Positions 33,998 through 42,532 of a stretch of DNA of 64,000 nt are shown here, in pieces. Numbering within the stretch: position 1 is the first letter of the stretch; each line of letters opens with the position of its first letter. The stretch spans positions 1,116,001-1,180,000 of the forward strand of contig NZ_PIPL01000001.1 of the NCBI RefSeq assembly GCF_003987145.1, written 5' to 3'. The notes below the pieces were generated by a model that was given only the letters and a program-made list of their open reading frames with translations, was not told the origin of the DNA and searched no databases. Source of the stretch: Aliidiomarina minuta. Lineage in GTDB: Bacteria > Pseudomonadota > Gammaproteobacteria > Enterobacterales > Alteromonadaceae. Made by a program: the position numbers and the translations under genes.

Positions 33998-35064
33998 GCC
34001 AGCAAAAAATTCTATTTATCGATCGTGATGGCACCCTGGTTGAAGAACCCGCCATTGATAAACAGTTAGATAGCCTGCAAAAGCTGGTCTATGAACCCGG
34101 CGTTATCAGCGCGTTGCAACAACTGCAAAACGCCGGTTATCGTCTGGTCATGGTCAGTAATCAGGACGGCCTGGGCACAGACAGCTTTCCGCAGGCCGAC
34201 TTTGATGCGCCCCATGATGCCATGATGGCGTTGTTTGAAAGTCAGGGCATAGGTTTTTCCGATGTACGTATCTGCCCACACTTTGAGTCCGACAACTGCA
34301 GTTGCCGTAAACCCAAGCTAGGCCTGGTGCAGGACTTTTTGCGGGAAGGTCTGGTCGACTTTACCCAAAGTGCCGTTATCGGCGACCGCGACACCGACCT
34401 GCAATTAGCCGCTGCCATGGGCATACAGGGCATTCGTTACGATCGGGAAAAAACTAACTGGCCGGCTATTGTTGAAGCTTTGACTAAAAAGCCGCGTCAG
34501 GCCAGCGTGACCCGCACCACCCGCGAAACCGACATCAATGTGAATATCGATCTGGACACCAGCGGCCCGGTCAGCATCAGCACAGGCATTGGATTTTTTG
34601 ACCACATGCTCGAGCAGATCGCCACCCATGGTGGTTTTTCCATGCAGGTTAACGTCAAAGGCGATTTGCACATTGACGATCACCACAGCGTTGAAGACAC
34701 CGCATTGGCGCTGGGCGAAGCTCTGAGCCAGGCCCTGGGCGACAAACGCGGCATCGGTCGTTTTGGCTTTGTGTTACCTATGGACGAATGCCGGGCGGAG
34801 TGTGTACTGGATGTGTCCGGTCGTCCTTACCTGGTATTTGACGCGGACTTCAGCGACAACCAGGTAGGCAGCATGTCGACCCAGATGGTCGGTCACTTCT
34901 TCCGCTCGCTGGCCGATGCCATGAAAATCACCCTGCACCTGAGCACCAGCGAAGGCAATGCCCACCATCAGGTGGAAAGCCTGTTTAAAGTCTTTGGTCG
35001 CGCCTTGCGTCAGGCCATTACTAAATCAGGTGATCAACTGCCTTCCAGCAAAGGAGTACTCTAA
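33994..35064 (+). CDS. hisB: Bifunctional histidinol-phosphatase / imidazoleglycerol-phosphate dehydratase HisB
   Basis: A 356-residue fusion. The N-terminal HAD phosphatase has Asp10 and Asp12 in LFIDRDGTLVEEP and a zinc-binding loop (CPHFESDNCSCRKP). The C-terminal dehydratase starts about residue 168 (RTTRETDINVNIDL) with the His-rich metal motifs FFDHMLEQIATHGG, DDHHSVEDTA and EGNAHHQVES. The fusion is typical of gammaproteobacteria. Overlaps hisC by 4 nt. Confidence 0.98.
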   Translation: MSQQKILFIDRDGTLVEEPAIDKQLDSLQKLVYEPGVISALQQLQNAGYRLVMVSNQDGLGTDSFPQADFDAPHDAMMALFESQGIGFSDVRICPHFESDNCSCRKPKLGLVQDFLREGLVDFTQSAVIGDRDTDLQLAAAMGIQGIRYDREKTNWPAIVEALTKKPRQASVTRTTRETDINVNIDLDTSGPVSISTGIGFFDHMLEQIATHGGFSMQVNVKGDLHIDDHHSVEDTALALGEALSQALGDKRGIGRFGFVLPMDECRAECVLDVSGRPYLVFDADFSDNQVGSMSTQMVGHFFRSLADAMKITLHLSTSEGNAHHQVESLFKVFGRALRQAITKSGDQLPSSKGVL

Positions 35065-35066
35065 GC

Positions 35067-35681
35067 ATGAACCTGGTTATCGTAAACACCAGTTGTGCCA
35101 ACCTGGCCTCCGTCGACTTTGCTTTTAAGCGCCTGGGCGTGACCCCGGTGATCAGCGCAGACCCAACGGTTATCCGCAGCGCCGAGCGCGTCGTTTTGCC
35201 TGGTGTTGGCACCGCAGGCGCGGCCATGCGTGAACTGAACCGCCTGCAACTGGTCGGTACCTTGCAACGTCTGAGTCAGCCTTTACTCGGTATCTGCCTG
35301 GGCATGCAAATGCTGACCCGGCAATCCGCTGAGCTGCGCGACGGACAACCGGTATCGTGTCTGAATCTGATTCCTACTGAAGTAGAGCGTATGCCTAAAG
35401 CTTTGGATCTGCCCCTGCCTCATATGGGCTGGAACCGCACTGAAGTTAGCGAACACCCGTTATTTAAAGGTTTTGGTGAGGGCGAAGCTGCGCCTTATTT
35501 TTATTATGTGCACAGCTTTGCCGCACCTTTAAGTCAGCAAAGCATAGCGCGCTGTGACTATACCCAGCCATTTTCCGCCGCCATTGCGCAGAACAACTTT
35601 ATGGGCGTGCAGTTTCATCCTGAACGCTCCGGTGAAGCCGGTGCCAGGGTCCTGCAAAATTTTCTGGAGATCTCATGTTAA
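35067..35681 (+). CDS. hisH: Imidazole glycerol phosphate synthase glutaminase subunit HisH
   Basis: Class I glutamine amidotransferase supplying ammonia to HisF. 204 residues; catalytic Cys77 in LLGICLGMQML and the His-Glu pair in GVQFHPERSGEAG; VVLPGVGTAGAAM forms the oxyanion strand. Its end overlaps hisA by 7 nt. Confidence 0.98.
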   Translation: MNLVIVNTSCANLASVDFAFKRLGVTPVISADPTVIRSAERVVLPGVGTAGAAMRELNRLQLVGTLQRLSQPLLGICLGMQMLTRQSAELRDGQPVSCLNLIPTEVERMPKALDLPLPHMGWNRTEVSEHPLFKGFGEGEAAPYFYYVHSFAAPLSQQSIARCDYTQPFSAAIAQNNFMGVQFHPERSGEAGARVLQNFLEISC

Positions 35682-36412
35682 TACCTGCTCTTGATTTAAT
35701 TAACGGTGAAGTGGTACGCCTGCAACAAGGGGACTTTGCCCAGCAAACCACCTATAACCAGGATCCTGTTGCTGTTGCCTGTGCCTATCAGGCATCCGGT
35801 GCTGAATTTTTGCATATCGTTGATTTAGACGGTGCCAGAGATCCCGCTAAGCGTCAGTTAGCGCTTATTCACCGTATGCAGCAGGAAAGCGGCTTACGCA
35901 CTCAGACCGGTGGCGGCATACGTAGTCGCGACGACATAGCCGCTTTGCTCAAAGCTGGCGTAGAACGGGTTGTAGTCGGCTCCAGTGCGGTGAAAGACCC
36001 GGCTCTTGCTGCCCAATGGCTGGACGAGTTCGGCAGTGACGCTATTGTACTGGCGCTGGATCTTAATATTGATGCTGAAGGTGGCCGCTGGCTGGCCACT
36101 CATGGCTGGCAGGAGCAAAGTGACTTGCGCATTGAAGAGTTACTGGAAACACTGCGGCCTGCAGGCTGTAAACATGTACTTTGCACCGACATCAGTCGTG
36201 ACGGCATGTTAAGTGGCCCTAATGTTGAGCTGTACCGTGACCTGAAACGGGACTTCCCGCAAATTGTCTGGCAGGCCTCAGGTGGCGTTGCCAAACTGAC
36301 TGACTTAGAGGACTTACATAAAGTGAATTGCGACAGCGTGATTCTGGGTAAGTCTTTATTAACGGGTCAATTTACCCTTGAGGAGGCAACCCAATGCTGG
36401 CAAAACGCATAA
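35675..36412 (+). CDS. hisA: ProFAR isomerase HisA
   Basis: (beta/alpha)8 barrel isomerase of 245 residues; catalytic Asp8 in IPALDLINGEVVRL and the second Asp in CTDISRDGMLSGPN; phosphate sites TGGGIRS and SGGVAKL. Overlaps hisF by 19 nt. Confidence 0.98.
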   Translation: MLIPALDLINGEVVRLQQGDFAQQTTYNQDPVAVACAYQASGAEFLHIVDLDGARDPAKRQLALIHRMQQESGLRTQTGGGIRSRDDIAALLKAGVERVVVGSSAVKDPALAAQWLDEFGSDAIVLALDLNIDAEGGRWLATHGWQEQSDLRIEELLETLRPAGCKHVLCTDISRDGMLSGPNVELYRDLKRDFPQIVWQASGGVAKLTDLEDLHKVNCDSVILGKSLLTGQFTLEEATQCWQNA

Positions 36413-37167
36413 TTCCCTGCCTCGACGTCCGTGACGGCCAGGTCGTCAAAGGTGTTCAGTTCCGAAACCACGAAATCGTTGGCGACATAGTGCCGTTAGC
36501 CCAGGGTTATGCTGCAGCTGGCGCAGACGAGCTGGTCTTTTATGATATTACCGCCTCGTCTGACGAACGCGTAGTAGACAAATCCTGGGTCAGCCGTGTC
36601 GCTGAAGTCATTAATATCCCTTTTGCTGTCGCCGGTGGCATTAAATCCGTCGCCGCCGCACGGGACATTCTGGCTATGGGTGCCGATAAAATATCCATCA
36701 ACACCCCTGCCCTGCGCGACCCGGACCTGATCAATACCCTGGTTGATGAATTTGGCCAGCAATGCATAGTGATAGGCATCGACAGCTTTTATAACCAGCA
36801 AAGCGGTGACTACGAAGTGCATCAGTTTACCGGCGATGAAGCCCGTAGTGGCAAGACCAACTGGCAAACCAGCGACTGGGTGCAGGAAGTCATTCGTCGC
36901 GGCGCTGGCGAAATCGTGCTCAACTGCATGAATCAGGACGGCGTGCGCCGGGGTTATGATATCGAACAGCTGAAAAACGTACGTAAGCAATGCACAGTGC
37001 CCTTAATTGCATCCGGTGGTGCCGGTAGCATGGAGCACTTCTATGAAGTCTTCAGCCAGGCTCAGGTAGACGGTGCGCTGGCCGCTTCAGTATTTCATAA
37101 AGCCGTTATTCAGATACCGCAACTGAAAGACTATTTACGTGCTCAGGGCATCAGCATTCGCCCCTGA
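36394..37167 (+). CDS. hisF: Imidazole glycerol phosphate synthase cyclase subunit HisF
   Basis: Barrel partner of HisH, 257 residues. Catalytic Asp in IIPCLDVRDGQVVKG and LNCMNQDGVRRGYD; phosphate loops AGGIKS and ASGGAGS. Paralogue of HisA, next to it as usual. Confidence 0.98.
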   Translation: MLAKRIIPCLDVRDGQVVKGVQFRNHEIVGDIVPLAQGYAAAGADELVFYDITASSDERVVDKSWVSRVAEVINIPFAVAGGIKSVAAARDILAMGADKISINTPALRDPDLINTLVDEFGQQCIVIGIDSFYNQQSGDYEVHQFTGDEARSGKTNWQTSDWVQEVIRRGAGEIVLNCMNQDGVRRGYDIEQLKNVRKQCTVPLIASGGAGSMEHFYEVFSQAQVDGALAASVFHKAVIQIPQLKDYLRAQGISIRP

Positions 37168-37183
37168 CGGAAAAGGAACGCAT

Positions 37184-37804
37184 ATGATCATCAATGACAA
37201 CAACATCGATAAGCTGGCCTGGGACAAAATGCAGGGGCTGATCCCCTGCATAGTGCAGGACGCCGCCAGCGGCCGGGTTTTAATGCAGGGCTATATGAAC
37301 CCTGAAGCCGTTGCCAGCACACTGCAAAGCAAAGAAGTCACCTTTTTCAGCCGCAGCAAAGAACGCCTGTGGCGCAAAGGCGAAACCTCAGGCAACACAC
37401 TGCAACTGCAAGAGCTGGTCGCCGATTGCGATCAGGACTCACTGCTGGCACTGGTCAACCCCAACGGGCCAACCTGCCATTTAGGCACTGAAAGCTGCTG
37501 GATACCTGAACAGCAACCCGCAGCCAGTGAACTCATCGAATTGCAACGCACCGTGCAGGCACGTAAAGCCGAAGGCAACGATAGCAATAGCTACACCGCC
37601 AGCCTGCTGCAGGATGGTGTGCGTCGCTGCGCCCAGAAAGTCGGTGAAGAAGGCGTAGAAGTAGCGCTAGCCGCTGTTGCTCAGGACGACGAAGCCCTGC
37701 TCAACGAAAGCGCCGACCTGCTCTACCACCTCACCGTAGTGCTAGCCGCCCGCGACCTCAAGCTAGAAGACGTCATCAAAGTCCTCCGCCAACGCCGCAA
37801 ATAA
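37184..37804 (+). CDS. hisI: Bifunctional phosphoribosyl-AMP cyclohydrolase / phosphoribosyl-ATP pyrophosphatase HisI(E)
   Basis: A 206-residue fusion. The N-terminal cyclohydrolase contains MQGYMNPEAV, FFSRSKERLWRKGETSGN and metal-binding Asp/Cys in DCDQDSLL and GPTCHLGTESCW; the C-terminal MazG-like pyrophosphatase has RRCAQKVGEEGVEVALAA and NESADLLYHLTV. The ATG at 37184 has AAAAGGAA seven bases upstream. Last his gene; an inverted-repeat cluster follows 14 bp later. Confidence 0.98.
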   Translation: MIINDNNIDKLAWDKMQGLIPCIVQDAASGRVLMQGYMNPEAVASTLQSKEVTFFSRSKERLWRKGETSGNTLQLQELVADCDQDSLLALVNPNGPTCHLGTESCWIPEQQPAASELIELQRTVQARKAEGNDSNSYTASLLQDGVRRCAQKVGEEGVEVALAAVAQDDEALLNESADLLYHLTVVLAARDLKLEDVIKVLRQRRK

Positions 37805-37817
37805 CGGTGAAAACTGC

Positions 37818-37984
37818 GGGGTCAGAGCTAAAATTCACCACATTAGAAACGGTTAAATTTAGCCCTGAACCTTTTATATTCAATAGGTTGCTATAAGAAA
37901 AAAGTGGTTACTTTTAGCCCTGACCCCATCTTTTTCACCATTTTTTATTAGGGGTTTGGGGTGGTGAATTTTAGCTCTGACCCC
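37818..37984. repeat. Cluster of GGGGTCAGAGCTAAAA-family repeats between hisI and the MATE gene
   Basis: A 24-bp unit at 37818-37841 (GGGGTCAGAGCTAAAATTCACCAC) has a perfect reverse complement at 37961-37984. Between them are two diverged inverse copies: 37904-37927 (ending TTTTAGCCCTGACCCC) and 37850-37871 (TTTAGCCCTGAACC). So there is one forward and three reverse units in 167 bp. The same core recurs at 16.85 kb. The outermost reverse unit lies inside the 3' end of the MATE coding sequence. Confidence 0.85.
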
Positions 37985-39360
37985 ATTGTTTTTTGGTGGA
38001 CGCGGAAGAGGCGGATGGTTAGTAGTAGTGCGGCGACGCTGAGGCCGCTGATGAAACCTATCCAGAAACCGGCGGGGCCCATGGCGGGGACCAGGTAGTC
38101 GGTACGGCCCAGCACATAACCTACGCTCAGGCCAAACGGCCAGTACGATATAAAGGTTACCACCATAGCGGCGCGGGTATCTTTATAACCGCGCAAGGCG
38201 CCGATAGAAATAGCCTGGAAGGTATCGGAAACGGTAAAAATAGCAGCCAGTCCGAGCAAGGTACCGGCTAGCTCGATAATAGCCGGGTTATCGGTATAAA
38301 AAGAGGCTAGCCAGCGACCGGCTAACCACATGCCTAAAGCATTCACCACCGCGAAACCTACGCCCATCACCAGGGCTATCTTATAGCTGCGCATAGCGTC
38401 TGCGGCGCGCTCCGATCCCAAAGCAAAGCCAACCCGCAGGGTCACTGCCATGCTTATACTCAGAGGCACCATATAGACTACAGAAGACACATTCAGCGCA
38501 ATCTGATGACTAGCTACCATGACTGACCCCAACGGCGCTATCAATATGGCAACAGCGGCAAAAAGGCTGACTTCAAAGAACAGCGACATGGAGATAGGGA
38601 AACCCAGCCGGACAAAATGCCAGATGTCGTCCCAGTCGGGTAAATACAACTTACGCAGTGGTGCTAATACCTGGTAGCGTTTGGCGGTAAGCACATAAAA
38701 CAACAGGGATAACCCCATGCCCCAATACACAATAGCCGAGGCTATACCAGCGCCGGCGCCGCCTAAAGCGGGGGCTCCGAAGGCACCGTAAATAAAAATA
38801 TAGTTAGCCGGAATATTAATAAGCAGGCCAATAACACCAATGACCAGCGACGGCATGGTATGCGACAGGCCTTCGCAGAAGTTACGCAGCACCATGTAAA
38901 GCACCAGTCCCGGCATGCCCCACAAAATATACTTCAGGTAGTCCAGCGTCATGATGCGAAAGGCTTCTTCCACATCCATGGAATTTAACAGCGCTGGGGC
39001 AAATAACATCAAAGTAACGACCAGTACAGCACTGATAGCGCAGGTATAAAAACTCTGCTGCAACTGATTGGCCATGTTTTTATAATCGCCGGCGCCATGG
39101 CTGTGAGAAATCACCGGCGCCAGGGCCATGGAAAAACCAAATACCAGCAGCATGGCCGGTGTCCAGATAGAGCCACCTACAGCCACAGCAGCAAGATCGA
39201 CAGCGCCGACACGGCCGGCCATCAGCGTATCAACCACGCTCATCAGCATCTGAGTCAGTTGAGCGATCACTATCGGACCGGTAAGCAGGGACAGTTTACG
39301 GACTTCAGGCCAGAGTCCGCCAGACGTCGGCGACTTTCCGCCTTGAGCAGTATTTAACAA
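37948..39360 (-). CDS. NorM-like MATE multidrug efflux transporter
   Basis: A polytopic inner-membrane protein of about 470 residues with twelve hydrophobic segments. LTGPIVIAQLTQMLMSVVDTLMAG, GGSIWTPAMLLVFGFSMALAPVI and NFCEGLSHTMPSLVIGVIGLLINIPANYIFIYG (each in pieces) follow the NorM branch of MATE, which exports drugs in exchange for Na+. I propose the TTG at 39358-39360 (LLNTAQGG) because GGAG lies 7 bases upstream and it avoids the 56-nt overlap with the upstream cysteine desulfurase gene that the longer 502-residue frame would need. Its last 11 residues (GSELKFTTPNP) and stop come from the repeat cluster. Confidence 0.87.
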   Translation of the reverse strand: MLNTAQGGKSPTSGGLWPEVRKLSLLTGPIVIAQLTQMLMSVVDTLMAGRVGAVDLAAVAVGGSIWTPAMLLVFGFSMALAPVISHSHGAGDYKNMANQLQQSFYTCAISAVLVVTLMLFAPALLNSMDVEEAFRIMTLDYLKYILWGMPGLVLYMVLRNFCEGLSHTMPSLVIGVIGLLINIPANYIFIYGAFGAPALGGAGAGIASAIVYWGMGLSLLFYVLTAKRYQVLAPLRKLYLPDWDDIWHFVRLGFPISMSLFFEVSLFAAVAILIAPLGSVMVASHQIALNVSSVVYMVPLSISMAVTLRVGFALGSERAADAMRSYKIALVMGVGFAVVNALGMWLAGRWLASFYTDNPAIIELAGTLLGLAAIFTVSDTFQAISIGALRGYKDTRAAMVVTFISYWPFGLSVGYVLGRTDYLVPAMGPAGFWIGFISGLSVAALLLTIRLFRVHQKTMGSELKFTTPNP

Positions 39361-39400
39361 GACAACACTCCAACGAAAGGAAAATACCTGCCAGAGGCAG

Positions 39401-40612
39401 TTATAATAACAGGTCGGCGGCGTTATCCAGGCCCGCCGCGAGGCGCAGTATATCATCGCGCTGGCTATAAAGTCCCAGCGAAAAGCGTAAACAGCCCTCT
39501 TCGGTCAGTGCGTTGATTAAAGGTTGGGCGCAGTGACGTCCTGCCCTGGCGGCAATCCCGGATTCGTCCAGCAGCATGGCCAGGTCTCGCGGGTGCACTT
39601 TATCACTGTGCACACTCAACACTGGAATACGGCCGTTACTGTGCGGCAACATCTGCAACCAGTCATACCGTTCTACCACTGCCAGCAAATCATTAAACAG
39701 TTGATTCAAGTAGGCAGTACTGCCTGCATTACGCGCCTGTTGCAGGTATTCAACAGCGGCGGCAAAACCGGCGGCGCCAATCAGATTCGGAGTGCCGGCT
39801 TCAAAGCGCGACACACCCTGCAAGTAGGAAACATCGTTCTCATAAACCATATCGACCATGCCACCGCCAACCTGCCAGGGCGGCATGTCCTGCAGCACAT
39901 CGCTTTTAATAAACAAAGCGCCGATACCTGTGGGTCCGTAAATTTTGTGAGCGGAAAATGCCAGCGCATCACAGTCGATCTGCGTTACATCAAGATTAAT
40001 ATGTGCAGCACTCTGAGCCGCATCCACAACGCTTAAAATCCCTCTTGACCGCGCCAAAGCACAGATATCAGCAACCGGGTTAATGACCCCCAGCACGTTA
40101 GACGCATGGGTCACGGACAGCACGCGGGTTCGCTCATCCAGAAAGGGTTCAACATCGGCAATAGTGCCATCTTCATTAAGGGGTACCACCCGCAACTCCG
40201 CACCTGCTTCCCGGCAGACACGCTCCCAGGGCAACCAGTTGGCGTGATGTTCAGCCAGGCTAATAACGATATTATCGCCTTTACCTACACGCGGGCGGGC
40301 CAGGCTATCGGCCAGCAGATTCATGCTTTCAGTGGTGCCGCGGGTAAAAATCAGCTGGTCAGCGCTGGTTCCGATAAAACCGGCAACCCGCACACGCCAG
40401 CTTTCATAAAGGGCTGTGGCATGCTGGCTTTGCTGATAACTACCACGATGAACATTGGCATGTTGTTCCCGTTGATAATTCAGCATACCTTCCAGCACCT
40501 GTTCAGGCACCTGGCAGGAAGCGGCGCTGTCAAAATAAGCCCAGTCTGGCCGCTGCTGAAAAACACTAAAATCCTGACGCCACTTGGAAACGCTCATCTC
40601 ATTCTCACTCAA
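39401..40612 (-). CDS. Cysteine desulfurase, SufS/CsdA family
   Basis: A 403-residue group II PLP enzyme that takes sulfur from cysteine as a persulfide. WAYFDSAASCQVPEQVLE, RGTTESMNLLADSL, SLAEHHANWLPWE, the Schiff-base Lys in AFSAHKIYGPTGIGAL, and the catalytic Cys in RAGRHCAQP near residue 360. No sufE/csdE or sufBCD neighbours, which favours a CsdA-like free-standing enzyme. The start ATG at 40612 overlaps the upstream hydrolase gene by 8 nt; the alternative ATG at 40597 is also plausible. Confidence 0.9.
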   Translation of the reverse strand: MSENEMSVSKWRQDFSVFQQRPDWAYFDSAASCQVPEQVLEGMLNYQREQHANVHRGSYQQSQHATALYESWRVRVAGFIGTSADQLIFTRGTTESMNLLADSLARPRVGKGDNIVISLAEHHANWLPWERVCREAGAELRVVPLNEDGTIADVEPFLDERTRVLSVTHASNVLGVINPVADICALARSRGILSVVDAAQSAAHINLDVTQIDCDALAFSAHKIYGPTGIGALFIKSDVLQDMPPWQVGGGMVDMVYENDVSYLQGVSRFEAGTPNLIGAAGFAAAVEYLQQARNAGSTAYLNQLFNDLLAVVERYDWLQMLPHSNGRIPVLSVHSDKVHPRDLAMLLDESGIAARAGRHCAQPLINALTEEGCLRFSLGLYSQRDDILRLAAGLDNAADLLL

Positions 40613-41363
40613 TAGCCAATTGCTGCAATAAAAAGTCGGTCATCGCCGGCATCACCGAGGCTGGGTCGGTTACCGGGGCCATGTGGCCACCATTGATACT
40701 AAGCTCTGTACACTGCGGTAACGTCTGCCCCAGCAACTGAGCGACACGGCGACTGGATAGCGGAGACGCATCGCCATGCATCAATAACACCGGGCACTGC
40801 ACCGCGGCATAGTCCTGTAGTTGCGCGGGTTCGCCAAGCAGAGCGGCAAAGTCGGCGAGGACTTTTTTCTGTTGCCCCAACATAACGCGCTGCACCCGCT
40901 CTGGCAATGCGTCAAAGTAACCTGGGTAGTTCCAGTAATCGACAAACAAACGCGCGCTCTCTTCTTCGCTTAACGACTCCATGTTCGCGGAAACACCGCT
41001 AATCTGCTCACGCGCGGGGTCATCATCGGCCAGCACATGAAAAGAAACCGGCTCATACAGAGTTAAAGAAGCGACCTGCGCAGGATTATCTTTAGCAATT
41101 TTAAGGGCCAGTGCCGCACCGTAAGAGTGCCCTACCAGGTGCAATGGCCGCCTGGCAAAGCTTTCACAGTGCTCAGATAACATGCTGACTTCATCTGCCA
41201 GACGGAATGCCTGGCTGTCTTCAGGGGCTGCCTGAGGGCAGGCACCGTAGCCGATAAGATCCGGGCTGACGATATCAACTTTCTGTTCGCGGAAAAAACG
41301 AAGCAGCGGGCGCCACTGCGCACCGCTGCTTTGAGAGCTATGTAAACAAACTACTGCTGTCAT
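40605..41363 (-). CDS. Alpha/beta hydrolase
   Basis: 252 residues. VVCLHSSQSSGAQWRPLL oxyanion region, PDLIGYG, nucleophile elbow GHSYGAALAL, acid in MHGDASPLSS and His in NGGHMAPVTDP: a complete catalytic triad. It is 5 nt downstream of the MAPEG gene and overlaps the cysteine desulfurase gene, so it is cotranscribed. The substrate is unknown. Confidence 0.88.
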   Translation of the reverse strand: MTAVVCLHSSQSSGAQWRPLLRFFREQKVDIVSPDLIGYGACPQAAPEDSQAFRLADEVSMLSEHCESFARRPLHLVGHSYGAALALKIAKDNPAQVASLTLYEPVSFHVLADDDPAREQISGVSANMESLSEEESARLFVDYWNYPGYFDALPERVQRVMLGQQKKVLADFAALLGEPAQLQDYAAVQCPVLLMHGDASPLSSRRVAQLLGQTLPQCTELSINGGHMAPVTDPASVMPAMTDFLLQQLAIE

Positions 41364-41368
41364 TTAAT

Positions 41369-41773
41369 TCACATTGTCTGTTGAGCCAGCACCGCACCTA
41401 TCAGATACCCGGCACTTAAAATAAGCATGCCGAATGTACCTAACACACCGATAGTACGGTAAATGCTGACACCTACTGATTTAGTTAACCCTATAGCATG
41501 AAATATCCGTGCTACAAATAACAGGCCACCCATAAAGAAGAGAAACTGATCCGTAGCGCCAGACAACTCCATCAGCGCCATCAGAATTAACCCCAATGGC
41601 ACATACTCAGCAAAGTTGCCATGCACCCGCACTGCTACATTAAGCGGCTGGCTTTCACCAATACCAATACCTACCCGTTCAATCCAGCGTAAACGAATAA
41701 TACGCACTGCTAAAACGACGTATAAAAGTGTCAGTAAAGCTGCAAACAGACTGGTAGTAGGTAAAGGTATCAT
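41369..41773 (-). CDS. MAPEG-family membrane protein
   Basis: 134 residues, four predicted membrane helices. The RVHGNFAEYVPLGLILMALME segment is the MAPEG (membrane-associated eicosanoid/glutathione metabolism) signature, followed by GLLFVARIFHAIG. Bacterial members include glutathione transferases, but the function of this group is not settled. ATGA overlap with adk suggests coupling. Confidence 0.9.
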   Translation of the reverse strand: MIPLPTTSLFAALLTLLYVVLAVRIIRLRWIERVGIGIGESQPLNVAVRVHGNFAEYVPLGLILMALMELSGATDQFLFFMGGLLFVARIFHAIGLTKSVGVSIYRTIGVLGTFGMLILSAGYLIGAVLAQQTM

Positions 41774-42414
41774 GATAATAAACTCTTCAGTTCTTTGCTG
41801 ATCACATCCACGTCGCGCGTTCCATCCAGCTTGTGATAACGCACTACATTTTGCTCCGCCAGTTTGCGGTAGTAGCTGACCAGCGGCTCGGTCTGCTCAT
41901 GATAAACACCCAGGCGGTGACGCACGGTGGCTTCTTTATCATCCTCGCGGACAATAAGATCATCGCCAGTCTCGTCATCTTTGCCTTCTTCTTTCGGTGG
42001 GTTGTAAGTTACGTGATAAACACGCCCTGACCCAGGATGCACACGACGACCCGCCATACGCTCTACAATCACATCATCCGGCACATCGAATTCAAGTACA
42101 TAGTCAATTTCAATGCCCGCTTCCTGCATAGCATCCGCTTGCGGAATAGTGCGTGGAAAACCGTCTAACAGGAAACCATTAGCGCAATCTTCCTGGGCAA
42201 TACGCTCCTGCACCAGCCCAATCATAATGTCATCAGACACCAGCTTACCGGCGTCCATCACTTCTTTCGCCTGCTTACCGAGATCAGTGCCCGCTTTAAT
42301 AGCTGCACGCAGCATATCTCCGGTGGAGATTTGCGGGATGTTAAAAGTGTTCATCAAAAATTGCGCTTGAGTGCCTTTACCAGCACCAGGTGCGCCAAGC
42401 AGAATAATCCGCAT
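41770..42414 (-). CDS. adk: Adenylate kinase
   Basis: Interconverts ATP + AMP and 2 ADP. 214 residues, the same length as the enteric enzyme: P-loop GAPGAGKGTQA, AMP-binding STGDMLRAAI, FLLDGFPRTIPQA, and a long LID domain (residues about 122-159) without the zinc cysteines. Downstream of htpG, the conserved enteric order. Confidence 0.98.
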   Translation of the reverse strand: MRIILLGAPGAGKGTQAQFLMNTFNIPQISTGDMLRAAIKAGTDLGKQAKEVMDAGKLVSDDIMIGLVQERIAQEDCANGFLLDGFPRTIPQADAMQEAGIEIDYVLEFDVPDDVIVERMAGRRVHPGSGRVYHVTYNPPKEEGKDDETGDDLIVREDDKEATVRHRLGVYHEQTEPLVSYYRKLAEQNVVRYHKLDGTRDVDVISKELKSLLS

Positions 42415-42486
42415 GTCGGGTCCTTAATGGCGTATTTAATAAATTTGAAAAGATGGTATAAACTTTACCTGTGCTACCGAAAAGAT

Positions 42487-42511
42487 ACAAGGCTCGCATA
42501 GCGAGCCTTGT
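42487..42511 (-). terminator. Hairpin downstream of htpG
   Basis: ACAAGGCTCGC / GCGAGCCTTGT forms a perfect 11-bp stem with a 3-nt loop between htpG and adk. On the minus strand it is followed by TATCTTTT, a weak T-tract, so it probably terminates or attenuates htpG transcription before adk. Confidence 0.65.
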
Positions 42512-42532
42512 ACTATAGTCGTAACTAATTAG

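Noticed and set aside
39361..39456. N-terminal 32-codon extension of the NorM-like MATE protein
   Set aside because: It overlaps the cysteine desulfurase coding end and lacks MATE similarity; a TTG with a good GGAG site starts just after.
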